Shown here piece by piece: positions 1 through 10,147 of a DNA stretch of 64,000 nucleotides. A program made the translations under genes and the position numbers. The DNA is taken from NCBI GenBank assembly GCA_008704415.1, contig VXIS01000158.1, positions 39,734-103,733 on the forward strand, read 5' to 3'. The DNA is from Sphaerosporella brunnea (Eukaryota; Ascomycota; Pezizomycetes; Pezizales; Pyronemataceae). Below the pieces are notes generated by a model that saw only the letters and a program-made list of their open reading frames with translations, searched no databases and was not told where the DNA came from. The first letter of the stretch is position 1. Every line of letters starts with the position of its first letter.

Positions 1-1151
1 GTGATTGAGTTATTTGCAAGCCGTTTTTGCGCTCCGATGGCGAAGTGCGTGTGAGATGGCTGAATGCAGATCCGATGGTGGTAACACTTTCAGAAGAACC
101 CGTGGATGGAGTTTTCCGGGGTATGAACGAATCGGCGCAGTGACCGATCTCTGCAGTCAAAAATTGCGCGTTGAAAAAGGGCCATGTGTGCTGCATGATT
201 TCTTTTTCCTCGCAATACTCAGATTTCTTTGGTGGGATACCTAGAACCAAACAGGTCAACACAAAAGAACATCGCCGCCCACCAGGAAAAAATTATAGTA
301 CCCTCGGGCCATTCCGTCCGTGCTCGGCCGCGAAATGTCAGCGTCACGGCCTTGATCTTTGTCGGCTTGGTCACTCGCAGTACCATACTGCCGCGCAGCA
401 TTGCCGCCCTTCGGGCATTTTCGCTACCATCCAATCCCTGCAGAAACAGTATCGGCTCCGCCATTTGTATCGTCATTGTCACGGCTCCTCCGCTAGTTGA
501 CGCCTGCGGCTTTTCATACATGGGAAACGGAGCTGATAGTCCCACGGGACTGTCAATTGTACTCGAACGTCGTCGAACCGGTGGTCTACAATTACTGACA
601 GCGCCGATCGGTGTGGCAGAATTAGAGGCTTGTTGCATCGTTTCTGTCGGCGGTGGAGGCGCAACGTTGTGTGAGGGGATTCCAGAAATTCCACCACCGA
701 AAACTCTGGGAGTACTGGGCGGCGGTATTACGGGATTGTCTGGTGAGACGGGGAGGCAAACGGAACGTCTTCGTGATGACGAAGATGAAATGGCCTGTTC
801 GAAAAGCTTCTTCGCTACGTCTCTCGGCGTTCGGGGCTTCCGTCCGTGCGTTTCACTCGAGCTCGAGGCCGCACGTGGTCGAGTTTGAGTTGATGAGGAA
901 GCCGTTATGCAAGTGGTGGTTGTTGTTGTTGTTGTTGTTGTTCTTGTTGATGTTGATGTTGATGTTGTTGTTGTTGTTGTGGTCGCGATTGGGTTTGTTG
1001 TGGTTGCGGTACCGGAGGAGGAGGAGGAAATGGAAGGGTTTTGTTGCGATTGGCGTGGCAAGGGGATCTCCTGGTGGAGTTGACTCCCGGAGTTGAGGGA
1101 AGGTCGGGCCGCGGGCACCAGCTGGGTTGATTGAGCATCGGATGTCATCAT
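1..1151 (-). CDS. Arrestin-like (ART family) trafficking adaptor, 5' part
   Basis: Predicted alpha-arrestin-type adaptor, a family that recruits Rsp5/Nedd4 ubiquitin ligases to plasma-membrane transporters for endocytosis. Exon 1 is 302-1151; an intron lies at 241-301 (donor GGTAC, acceptor TTCTAG); exon 2 runs from 240 off the left edge. Joining them gives an arrestin N-domain block: residues resembling 'RGSMVLRVTKPTKIKAVTL', then 'EWPEG' spliced to 'IPPKK', then 'HTWPFFNAQF'. The first 200 or so residues are low complexity: a long Ser/Thr tract with more than ten consecutive Thr (905-985), then Pro- and Ser-rich sequence. The ATG at 1151 was chosen because the reading frame above it is hydrophobic junk without family similarity; a second ATG follows at once at 1148. 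The C-domain and any PPxY motifs lie outside the window, so the subfamily (Rod1/CreD versus others) cannot be decided. Confidence 0.8.
241..301 (-). other. Intron in arrestin-like gene (61 bp)
   Basis: Minus-strand intron with donor GTACTA at 301-300 and acceptor TTCTAG ending at 241. Removing it restores the arrestin motif EWPEGIPPKK across the junction. Confidence 0.8.
905..985. repeat. GTT/ACA-type trinucleotide tract in arrestin coding region
   Basis: Imperfect trinucleotide microsatellite, GTT-rich on the plus strand. It encodes the Thr/Ser-rich run near the N-terminus of the arrestin-like protein and is probably length-variable between strains. Confidence 0.8.
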
Positions 1152-4100
1152 CGCGCTTCTTAGTAACCACTTTAGCAGAAAACCAGGGCACCAGGACCTC
1201 CGCAAAAGCACAACGCGAAAAAAAGAAAAAGGAATAAGTAGATGCGATGCGATCCAATCAGCCAATCCGGCGAGCGCAGAGAGAAGCTGAAACAGTTGTT
1301 GAGATGGAGCACGACAGCTGAGAGAGCACAGCAGAAGCGGCGACGGAAGGCTGCAATGCGAGATGCGAGTTGTGCTACAGAGGAAGAAAAGTAGGAAAAT
1401 TAGAGGGCGAGGTCGGAGATATTTTAGGAGGAGAGAGCAGGACAAAGAAGAAGCGCAAAATAACACGAAACGGAGCTTGGGGGCGTTGTCTAGGTAGACG
1501 CCCTGGATAAAATCGGGCAACGAGCTGTCGACTTGTCAGGTGGATGAAGGTACTGCTGTGATCGATGCCAGACACCTGCGCCCAGAAACAAAAAACGTTC
1601 CGCCGGATTGGAAGGAAGCTCCGGCTCCAATCTCACGTCACGACCTCTTGTCGTTGTATGTGCGCCTTGATTCCTGGACTATTAGCCGGTGGTTATTGAC
1701 CAGTGGTGTTGAATTACTAACCACCGCCCCCCACACCGCTGCTTCATCTGGATCCACTCCCTGATGCTGGATGCTGCCCCAAAACCTACGTGCTACTAAG
1801 AAAACGAAAGCGCACTGGGACGCGATGTCTGCTACAATTCCCAAGATTGCTTCTCTCCACACACGGATCATGCCACGGTATAAACATCTCTTATACCGCC
1901 GCTGCCACAGACCGATCTCACCGCACCAGCAGTTTTCTCTCACGGAAGAAACGCCGAAATCCTGCATGTCGCCAACAACCAATGGGATGAAAGCGCGGTC
2001 AACGAACCTTCTCTCGGAAGGGAACAAGATGACGTCTTGCCCATAATGTTGCAGAACCAAGCTTTGAATTGAAGCCTTTCCAACAAAAAGCACAAAAAGC
2101 AAAAGTCACCGAGCATCATCATCATCATCTAAAAATTCATCCTCCCCGCCTGTATCCACAACGGCAAAAGCAAGCCAGAAAAAAAAAAAGTTGCGAGATC
2201 CAGGTAGGTACCTCTCCTCCCGGTGACGTTGGACTCCCCACCCCCGGATCCCCGGATCTGCTATAAACGACGCGCATGATGGAGTGTTCCCATGCAGTGT
2301 GAGATTTCACGAGCAAAGCAAAGCTTCCACCTTACCGTGTCAATCACAGCCGAATTAATCAAGGCAGTTGAGCACTCGATGAATTCCCAAAATCTCCGGA
2401 GCGGAGCCCGAGACAAACCCCTAACCCTGTACTTGAAGCTTCATTTAAGCGCAGTTTAGCTCTGCCAGCGCAGCAAGTGTTTATATTTTAAGTAGCCAGG
2501 CCTCTCGTTTCAGTTGTAAGGCTGACTGTTTCTTTTTGCACACTTGCAAGGTATCGGCCAGTGCATGAACTATCACTCTCGGATCTCAAATGAGACTGTC
2601 CGTTCTGTACCGTTGTCTGTACTCTTGACGACTCGGTGAAGTGTCCTCCGCAGCGTTTAACACAAGACAATTTTCGCATCTAGAACATCTGGGGTCCTCC
2701 AAACATCCCTGCGCAAATCATGATCAAACCCCCGTTGGAAGTAACGTCTCCTTGATATGTAGGAACGGAAAAGCCGCCCGCCCGTGGATGAGTGATTGTA
2801 TGTGCGCAAATCTGGTCAGTGGGCCATCGAGCACTTGACGTATTTGAGACACCGAAAGGAGGCTTATGCAAACCAAATGGAATGCCTGGATAAAATCCCC
2901 ATAGTTGACATGCCTTGCTCCAGCAAAATTCTTAGTCTCGACCATGTGCTGGTGTCGGTGAGTTGGATGCAGAATGCTACGGTGATTTCTGGCGGGCGGC
3001 TCATTGGTGATGCCGTGTGTGGCAGGGGAATCTCGGGAAAGCATGGGACTTTGTCCCCTGAATTCCTTCCAAGTCTCAGTTCCAAGAGCAAGGTGCCATC
3101 ATGGATTATCACCCACGCACTCTAACCAAGAGTACTGCCACTATGTTCGCCCTCCGGTCGAGGAGTGCTACTTCTTATGCCAATCGAACACCCGTGACGA
3201 CAATTGATCACCCGTGATAGTAATCGGACCTGCGACCCTCCGGCCGAGACGTGCTACTTCTGACAGTTCATTTGTAGTCACTCGGCCCAACCTCCGCGAT
3301 TAATCCCTGCTAGCATCCATTCAAAAAAAAAAAAACTTGTTTAATCATATTATTCGGCCGATTGCGGGAGGCTAATGCTACCCTCAAAGGCCTACTGTGG
3401 GGCCTGCACCTCCAAAGGAAAGAACATCAAGGATATCGAATGTGAAAAGAGTACCCAAGGCCTTCAGTGAAAGTAATCCCTATCGACTTGACGTGCTCCC
3501 TCCCCGACCTACCCACCAACATGTACATTCTTCCGCCCATATGCACGCCCGCTTCTAACGTCCGGCATGGAACGCCTTCGCTGCCTAAAACCATGATCCC
3601 ACACGACCATCAAGACCACATCGGTGCGCCGGAGGAGTCCCTGACACGGGTTGCGGACTTGGGGCGATCATATCGCTCGCACGCTTCGCACGATATAGTT
3701 CCGTTCCGTCTCGATGGGGGGAGCTCACTGCAAGCGCTGCCGCCTTGCTAACTGGCGTTAAACGTTCATTCCGACGAGTAGCCGTGAGGACTATCGGATG
3801 AGGTTAATACTGAGTGGTAGCAGGCGAATCGCGAGCGCAAATGAGTTGAATCGAAACCGTACACTCTACCTCGCCTGGTAGAGCGGACACAAAAACATCG
3901 TGAAGCCAAAGTGTGCGGGTTTTCGGTGCGCGAACGCACACAGGCTTGGCATTCCTGAGCGTTGTCGAAGGTGTGAGCATTCAAAGTAGTAGATAAGATC
4001 AAGCCTAAATATAACCACCTGCACCCAAGCCATCTCTTTAAATTCTGCAAGAGATGGAAAGATACTTTGGAAGGCAGTCAGAGATGCCACCAAGGAAGGT

Positions 4101-4608
4101 GGAGGCTTGAAACGCTGGCCGGCCACCTCGGTTGAAAGCAGTTGCCGAGCTACGGTTACCCTGCTGTCCACCACCGTTCCGTGTGTATTACCAGTCCGAT
4201 TAATGATTAATAATGCCAATGAATCGAGTGATGGGCTGTGTTAAAAGACGGGCACACGAGTGATGCCCTGAATGACCAAGTTGCTGCCCGGACTTGTTCA
4301 CCACATATAAAATGTATGGAGTCAGGAGGTACCTGTTAGTAGGGCGCATCATGGGTAGCACCCAGAGGGGGCTGGCTGCTGGGCTGTTGGGCTGCCAAGC
4401 ACTTTCGACTGAGGTGAAACCATCAGTTTGACCTAGTTACGTCGTGAACTGAAGAGTGTTTCTGTGTAGCTGTTGCTCCACTCCCCATAGCACATGATCC
4501 CTGCATCCGCTGGAAGCCCGCCAGCCAGCCCGACGCGGGCTGCAGCCCAAACAGCCCGCCCGTCTTTTCGATCAGCCCGACGGGCGGGCTGGCTATTAGG
4601 AACACTGG
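1152..4608. other. Gene-free region upstream of the arrestin gene
   Basis: No ORF here has recognisable family similarity or credible splice structure. The part next to 1152 must hold the arrestin promoter and 5' UTR. A phrase of about 28 bp containing CCCTCCGG and GTGCTACTTCT occurs twice, near 3148 and 3235. GC-rich inverted sequence (GCCCGCCAGCCAGCCC and a near-complement) lies at about 4520-4590 next to the LINE tail. Otherwise nothing stands out. Confidence 0.5.
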
Positions 4609-4653
4609 TCATGGCCGCAAGCGGCCGAATACAATATGATTAAAACAAAAAAA
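4609..4653 (+). mobile_element. LINE (or SINE) 3' tail, extreme 5' truncation
   Basis: A TCATGGCCGCAAGCGGCC hairpin (GGCCGC, AA, GCGGCC), a short AT-rich stretch ending ATGATTAAAA, then an A-rich tail. The same module with one or two differences ends the LINE fragment at 23634-23677, so both are probably 3' ends of one retrotransposon family. Only the last tens of bases remain here. No clear target-site duplication was found. Confidence 0.55.
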
Positions 4654-5728
4654 ACCCAATTTTTATGCGAGTGATCAGTTGTGAATGTCAACCCCAGACT
4701 TAGCCTCTCAATGAACGCAAAGCCCGCGTGCAGAGAAAAGCCACACGTTTTTTTCAAACCGAGCAACAGCACAAGAAAGGGCGGGAGCAACATGCTCATG
4801 AGGCAAAAAAGCAGCAGAAAAAGGAACGTCGGCGGCCGCGCCAGTTAGCTCAACAACAGCCAATGAACCGTGCCGGATGGCTAAAGAACAGCGGGAACAG
4901 AAGGAAAGGAAGAGCAAGCCGTCGTGGGGCGCTCTCTGACTCTCTGTTGAGATAGTTCATCGTTAAAGTGTCGTTGTGATGGTGAATACTTGACTCGAAA
5001 ATATGGTCCGTCGCTCATCAACGGTCACTCACGCCAAATTAGTGGTCTAAGAAGATATACAATTTTTTCGTACGGTACAATTTCAGTTAAATACGTAAAG
5101 TTACCCAAGATTACGTCAAACTATAGCAAAGCCATAGCAAAGCTAAAGAAAACGAGTGATCCGCATTTAAAAATGTCACGAGAAAGCTATTTTTTTGAGC
5201 GGTATTAGATCGCGGTATTTTTGGGCGAAACCTTAGAAATCTTACAGTCACGAACGTATAACCTACGCAAGCGAGGCGAAAGATTCGATCCCTACTCCAA
5301 ATTTAGGGTCGATGAGTATGATATACCAATATTAGTTACAATATTTTGCCATACATTTCGATACCTTTCGGAAAGAATACAGAGCTAAGGTAAAAACTGC
5401 AGTGAAACATTTAAAGTTGCGTCCCGATACCGAGTGATGGCCCATGATTCACGCTTTTTTTCTTCGTCGTTCCGTCCCCGCCTGGTGTTTACACCGAACC
5501 CAAGGCCGTCCCCACAACCTCATCTTTGAGTTCCATCAACTCCGCCTCAGTTTCCAGCAACTGTTCTTCTTCAACTACGTGGCTGCCTAAAGGAACGATT
5601 CAGAATGCGTCTAGAGAATTTTGTCAGCACAAACCACAGAAGAATTCCAGTCCCACCAAAGGAATGGTCGCTCTGTCCCCAAATCCCGACGGGCCATAAA
5701 CCTGCGTCATCCATCTGTGTCTGTTCTA
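4654..5728. other. Gene-free flank of the pogo element
   Basis: Moderately AT-rich, with stops in all frames and no recognisable gene or RNA. It ends in the TA dinucleotide (5727-5728) that flanks the transposon. Confidence 0.5.
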
Positions 5729-5775
5729 CCGTATTGACTCGGATATAAGAGACGCTTCCGTTTTTGGACTAGCGC
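5729..5775 (+). repeat. Left terminal inverted repeat of pogo element
   Basis: Begins CCGTATTGACTCGG directly after TA at 5727-5728. It matches the reverse complement of 8835-8881 with three substitutions over about 47 bp. Confidence 0.9.
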
Positions 5776-5845
5776 GGTTTCAGACATGCGCTAACCGTTT
5801 TAGAACTAGCCCAATATAAAATTGGTATTGTGCTGTGCTTCAATT

Positions 5846-6139
5846 TCAATCTTCGTCCCTCCAACAAAATACAATCCCATCATCCTCGTCCTCAACTTCA
5901 GTATCGCTCAAAATAGGGAAAAGGTCTTGCACTATATACTGGCGCTCTACTCCTACAAGCCTTGCACTGCGTCTGCTGCCAGACTCAGGGAGCGCCGAGC
6001 CGGCCGAGTCGTGACTGGTGATTGCCGAGCCGAAAGAGTCGTTGCTGGTGATCGCCGAGCCGGAGGAGTCGTTGCTGGTAATCGCCGAGCCAGATGAGTC
6101 GTGACTGGTGATCGCCGAGCCGAAAGAGTCGTTGTTCAT
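5846..6139 (-). pseudogene. Detached acidic C-terminal tail of transposase (possible)
   Basis: Open frame from ATG 6139 that reads five decapeptide repeats, then a unique tail ending in an acidic run (LSDTEVEDEDDGIVFCWRDED). It lies downstream of the transposase stop inside the element and shares its repeat. I infer it was the original C-terminus before block duplication introduced stops. It could instead be a chance open frame. Confidence 0.35.
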
Positions 6140-6895
6140 GATCGGAGCTTTCCAGCTTTAGCAGGAGCCCAGTAAGCACAGAGCATCAAGATGGGATACC
6201 CACCAGTCTCCGGCCTGCCTGCGCGGCCTCTAGGCCGTCCTCTTCCGCGCACAGGAGCTGCGCCTTCTGCCGAGCCGAAGGAGTCGTTGCTAGTGATCGC
6301 CGAGCCGAAGGAGTCGTTGCTGGTGATCGCCGAGCCGGAGGAGTTGTTGCTGGTAATCGCCGAGCCAGATGAGTCGTGACTGGTGATTGCCGAGCCGAAA
6401 GAGTCGTTGTTCATGATCGAAGCTTTCCAGCATTAGCAGGAGCCCGAAAAGCACAGAGCATCAAGATGGGACACCCACCAGTCTCCGGCCTGCCTGCGCG
6501 GCCTCTAGGCCGTCCTCTTCCGCGCACAGGAGCTGCGCCTTCTGCCGAGCCGAAGGAGTCGTTGCTAGTGATCGCCGAGCCGAACAAGTCGTTGCTGGTG
6601 ATCGCCGAGCCGAAGGAGTCGTTCCTGGTGATCGCCGAGCCGGAGGAGTTGTTGCTGGTAATCGCCGAGCCAGATGAGCCGTGACTTGTGATCGCCGAGC
6701 CGAAAGAGTCGTTGTTCATGATCAAAGCTTTCCAGCATTAGCAGGAGCCCGGAAAGCACAGAGCATCAAAATGGGACACCCACCAGTCTTCGCCCTGCCT
6801 GCGCGGCCTCTAGGCCGTCCTCTAGGCCGTCCTCTTCCACGCACAGGAGCTGCACCTTTTGCCGAGCCAAAGGAGTCGTTGCTGGTGATTGGTTG
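5990..6895 (-). repeat. Reiterated transposase C-terminal block plus 30-bp minisatellite
   Basis: Two nested levels. A block starting near 6727, 6421 and 6147 recurs about three times (274-305 bp where complete) and encodes, on the minus strand, SNDSFGSAIT-like decapeptides, an AT-hook-like RGRGRPRGR, then CPILMLCA...AGKL. Within each block the decapeptide is a 30-bp tandem unit (core GCCGAGCCGAARGAGTCGTT on the plus strand) present one to six times. A further run of 30-bp units sits at 5999-6145 without the rest of the block. Complete blocks end in a stop (TGA) next to or overlapping an ATG that opens the next block. Confidence 0.85.
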
Positions 6896-8696
6896 AAAAG
6901 GCACCAGGTCTTCAGGTTCTGCCTCGCTTTCACTACTGCCGCAGCTTAAGCCGTGCATAAGATGCGCAAGATCCTCTCCAGAATCACTGGACTCAGAGTA
7001 CTCATCCTGCTCTTGATGACAACCCCGCGTCCTCCACTCCTTGATACCGGACTGCAACACTTCCGGGTCCAATCCCTTGATCGATAGCTCAGCGTCACAG
7101 GTTCCATCGATAGGAAGTGACAAGCCTAATTTGCGAAAGCTCTGCACAACAACTTCTTGACGAGTTGTACAAAAGTCTTCCCAAGCTTTACCAACACAGC
7201 GAGTCATGAGCACTCGTATTTTCCCAACCTCGCTTTCCTTTTTACCGATAGGAGTAGTAGCAGGATGCCCTTCAAGAAGGTCAAGCTCATCATCAATGAC
7301 CTATAAACGCGTTACAGGAAGCCAAAAACCTAGCAGTCAGGTTAGCTTACCTGTTTAAGGATGTCTTTGAATGGCCTATTCACAGAGACATCCAAAGGCT
7401 GTACAAGGCCTGTGCAGCCTGCAGGAACTAGCGAGGGAGTAATGTTGTTATTGCGTAACCAGTCTTTCACTTTGTCCGTCTTATGAGCCTTGAGAAGATC
7501 TATCACAAGGAGTGTCGCATCATGTGGATCCCCTAAAGCAGGCAAAAGCATTGTTTCTAGCCAGAACATAATAATTGCGCTGTTGGCATAGCCTTTAGGG
7601 TTGAACTTTACAACAACTCGAGGATCGTATTGAGCTGCCTCGCGCTTTCGTACCGCTCTTGTGTTGTTTTCCTGACCTCTAAAGATGATTAGAGGTTTAA
7701 CACGAGCAACACCATCAGCGCAGATAGTAAGCTGTATTGTTGCCTGTCGCTTGTCCCATCCGGACTTTTTGCTTCTTACCCAAACAGTCTTACTTCCCTT
7801 AAACTCATAGGTTCTTCCAGTAAGGTATTCCCAAGGAAGCGGTGTTTGATCCATGTTGAAAATGTGTGAAAGCAAAAACCGGCCAACCTTTAGCACTACT
7901 CCACGTAGTTCATCTTCTGCACCGTCCCGAAGCTGTGAGTTTCTGCGGTTGAAACATAAAAAATTAATAATTAAATCACAATATTCCTCAGGAGGTTGCT
8001 GCGCTTTGTTGGTGACTACTCGGATTGCAATTTCATTGCGTGAGAGAAACTTTCCAAACCACCCTCGAGACATTTTAAAGTCATGCAGACTAGTTGGATA
8101 AAGCTGATGGAATAAAGCTTTACTCGTTCGCTCAAACCACTTATGCCGCACAATCTTTCCCTCTGCACGTCGAGCTGCAAAAGCTTCTACTAAAGCTTTT
8201 TCAAGTGCGGACCATCGAGCTCGGCATGGTCGATGCCTACGTTGGACGGGCTTCAAAAGACGCAAAGTGGGTTCATCCTTCAACATTAGCTAAGGGACTC
8301 TACCGCAAAAAGCAGTGGGAATCTCACCTTTCGCCAACGATTAAGATAGTTTTCCCGTTTAATTCCATAGCGTGATGCAACATCAATTCGAGTAGGTGCA
8401 CGTGAACTCCCACCAGGTGTTTGAACTGTACCGTGCTCCCACCATCTAAGTACGCCGAGCTTGAACTCAGTTGTAAAGGACTGCCGCTGACGTGACGGTG
8501 AAACACGAGAAGCAAGAAACTTCATAGGTACTGCAGAAATAGGCTTTGTTCGGGGGCCGGGTTTGCGTTTAGGTTTGCGTAGGGGGCTTTGAACTCTCTT
8601 CGGCTCGCTATTTGGTACCTCCGAGATGGTTGCAAGTGTAAAGGCAGATAGAAACTGCTTCGGGACTGCAGCTGTAACCGCACTCAGACTGTTCAT
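6722..8696 (-). CDS. Pogo-type DDE_1 transposase (about 624 aa, three exons)
   Basis: Cuts and pastes the surrounding element. Exon 1 is 8328-8696 (ATG at 8696), exon 2 ends at 7351, exon 3 is 6722-7300. The second intron, 7301-7350 (50 bp, GTAAGC...TATAG), is clear. The first starts at 8327 (GTGAGA) and ends either at 8278 (50 bp, with a CTAAT branch-like site) or at 8290 (38 bp); both keep frame. Exon 1 carries a basic region and a helix-turn-helix-like segment (TEFKLGVLRWWEHG...). Exon 2 carries the DDE domain: FNMDQTP (first D), LLVIDLLKAHKTD (second D), VQPLDVSVNRPFK (third D). Exon 3 has the usual post-catalytic segment (LMTRCVGKAWEDF), an acidic Ser-rich stretch, then an AT-hook-like run (RGRGRPRGRPRGR). 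No internal stop was seen, so it may be active. The true C-terminus is uncertain because the 3' coding end has been reiterated. Confidence 0.85.
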
Positions 8697-8834
8697 TGTT
8701 GCTTGTGATGCTGTTTGTAGGGGCAGCAGTGGAGAATGACATTGGTAGCGGCTGGCTACCGGCCTCCCTGAAGTGTCGACGTTGACGTGCCAAGGCGCGC
8801 TAGTGCGTTTACGACGTAGCGCGCCCTAAAAATG

Positions 8835-8881
8835 GCACTAGTACAAAAACGGAAGTGTCTCTTATATCCGAGTCAATACGG
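8835..8881 (-). repeat. Right terminal inverted repeat of pogo element
   Basis: Reverse complement begins CCGTATTGACTCGG and is followed on the plus strand by TA at 8882-8883, completing the TA target-site duplication. Confidence 0.9.
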
Positions 8882-8883
8882 TA

Positions 8884-9583
8884 TACTTAAATCCTTAATC
8901 CCGCAAGCGCGCGCATCCATCACCCAATAAAAACCTCGCCTAACCGCCGCCCGCACTTGATATTCTTCAGCGTAGCATTTCACTAGAGTAACTACCATCT
9001 GTCCCCAGCCATCATCGCCCAACGTTAACTCCCCAAACAAACAAAAAAACCAACCAAACATTAAAATCCCTCCCAGCCAGCACCCTTCAAAAACAACGAA
9101 AATCCACCCAGCAAAAAAAAAAAATCAAAGCATGCGAATTCATGAGACAACCAACCGAACTTGCGCGCGAAAAAAAGAAATGAAAGTCATTGATCAAAGA
9201 ATCGAAGGTATAAAAAAAGTTGGAAAAAAAAAAAGGTTGCTTGTCTCCTTCCTCCTCGCGGAGAGCAAGTATATAAAAAGATTCAGCGAATCGAAGAAGA
9301 AAAGAATAAACAAGAAAAGAATAACTCCAACATCCGAAGGGGTATTTGTTTTGCGAGAGAAAAAAAGTGCGGAGTAACCTTTCTCATTCCACTAAAACAG
9401 CAGCAAACAAAAAAACAACCGTTGCCAAACGCGCGCGAATTATGTATCATCGCCCACTTATGCTGGCAACTCCTCCTCCAAACAGTCTTCACCCCCCCCC
9501 CCCCCCCCTCTTTCCCTCCAGGCCTAGTTCCAGATCATTTTCGTCATTTACCTCAACTTTGCGTTTGTTTTATTTCCACCCCT
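8884..9583. other. Intergenic, A-rich, downstream of the small membrane protein gene
   Basis: Contains several poly-A runs (9112-9124, 9220-9232) and a C homopolymer near 9491-9508. It probably includes the 3' UTR of the minus-strand gene ending at 9584. No gene seen. Confidence 0.5.
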
Positions 9584-10147
9584 TTACCGGATCTCCTTCA
9601 GGCCTCCAATGCGCTCAATGTCAATGGAGTTGAAGCGCTCCTCTGGCCGGGTTTGCTGGTATGGCGGCAGATCTTGATCCGGCAGCGGCCTTACGTAGCC
9701 AACGCCGGCCTCGCCGACCTGCACCACGACGACACGCCCCGAAATCCTGCGTCCGTCCTTGTCGTCTTCATCCGGGAAGGTGATCCGGATCTCAGGGACG
9801 TTATCCGGCGACATGGGCATCGGAGAAGTGCTGTCCATCAGGCCCTGCTTTTCGGAGTACACAAAGGTGGAGTCGCGATTCGTCTGTATCGTGAGGCGGT
9901 CTCCGCGCGTGGCAGCATCGTACGACGGGAGGGTGCCGGCTTCCTTTCGATTGCGGCGCACACGTCGCACGACGTAAAGAGAAACGCCCAAAACTAGGCA
10001 GAACGCGAGGAGAACGACGAGGGTGATGAGAAGATTTCTCATGGAAGCATCTCCATGGCCGTGGCGGTTGTTCTGTCCATGGCGGATGTTGTTGGAGAGG
10101 TCGGTGTTGCTATTGTCATCGGCACGTTTAAAAATAGTAACGGGCAT
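9584..10147 (-). CDS. Small single-pass membrane protein with LPxY motifs (187 aa)
   Basis: Single exon, ATG at 10147, TAA at 9584. Residues 1-35 are polar (Asn/His-rich). Residues about 38-61 form one hydrophobic transmembrane helix followed by a basic stop-transfer stretch (RRVRRNRK), suggesting an N-out, C-in topology. The cytosolic tail contains LPSY just after the membrane and LPPY near the end, both fitting the (L/P)PxY pattern bound by Rsp5/Nedd4 WW domains. It also has a stretch (VPEIRITFPDEDD, SGRVVVVQVG) and a terminal RIGGLKE that I believe are conserved in Pezizomycotina. The layout resembles Rcr1/Rcr2- or Bsd2-type ligase adaptors, but I did not recognise a named family; function is inferred from topology and motifs only. 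Confidence 0.7.
   Translation of the reverse strand: MPVTIFKRADDNSNTDLSNNIRHGQNNRHGHGDASMRNLLITLVVLLAFCLVLGVSLYVVRRVRRNRKEAGTLPSYDAATRGDRLTIQTNRDSTFVYSEKQGLMDSTSPMPMSPDNVPEIRITFPDEDDKDGRRISGRVVVVQVGEAGVGYVRPLPDQDLPPYQQTRPEERFNSIDIERIGGLKEIR

Larger units (their letters stand above)
5729..8881 (-). mobile_element. Complete pogo/Fot-like DDE_1 DNA transposon, 3153 bp
   Basis: Both ends carry terminal inverted repeats beginning CCGTATTGACTCGG: 5729-5775 and, inverted, 8835-8881, about 47 bp with three mismatches. Each end is flanked by TA (5727-5728 and 8882-8883), the target-site duplication of Tc1/mariner/pogo elements. Inside, on the minus strand, lies one spliced transposase gene whose DDE domain belongs to the pogo/CENP-B-like DDE_1 superfamily. 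The 5' third of the element as written (5990-6900) is filled with reiterated copies of the transposase C-terminal coding sequence. Near-identical ends and an open transposase argue for fairly recent insertion, with little sign of RIP decay. Confidence 0.9.

Noticed and set aside
5270..5320. TTCGATCCC phrase resembling a tRNA T-loop
   Set aside because: No pairing acceptor, D or anticodon arms could be drawn around it.
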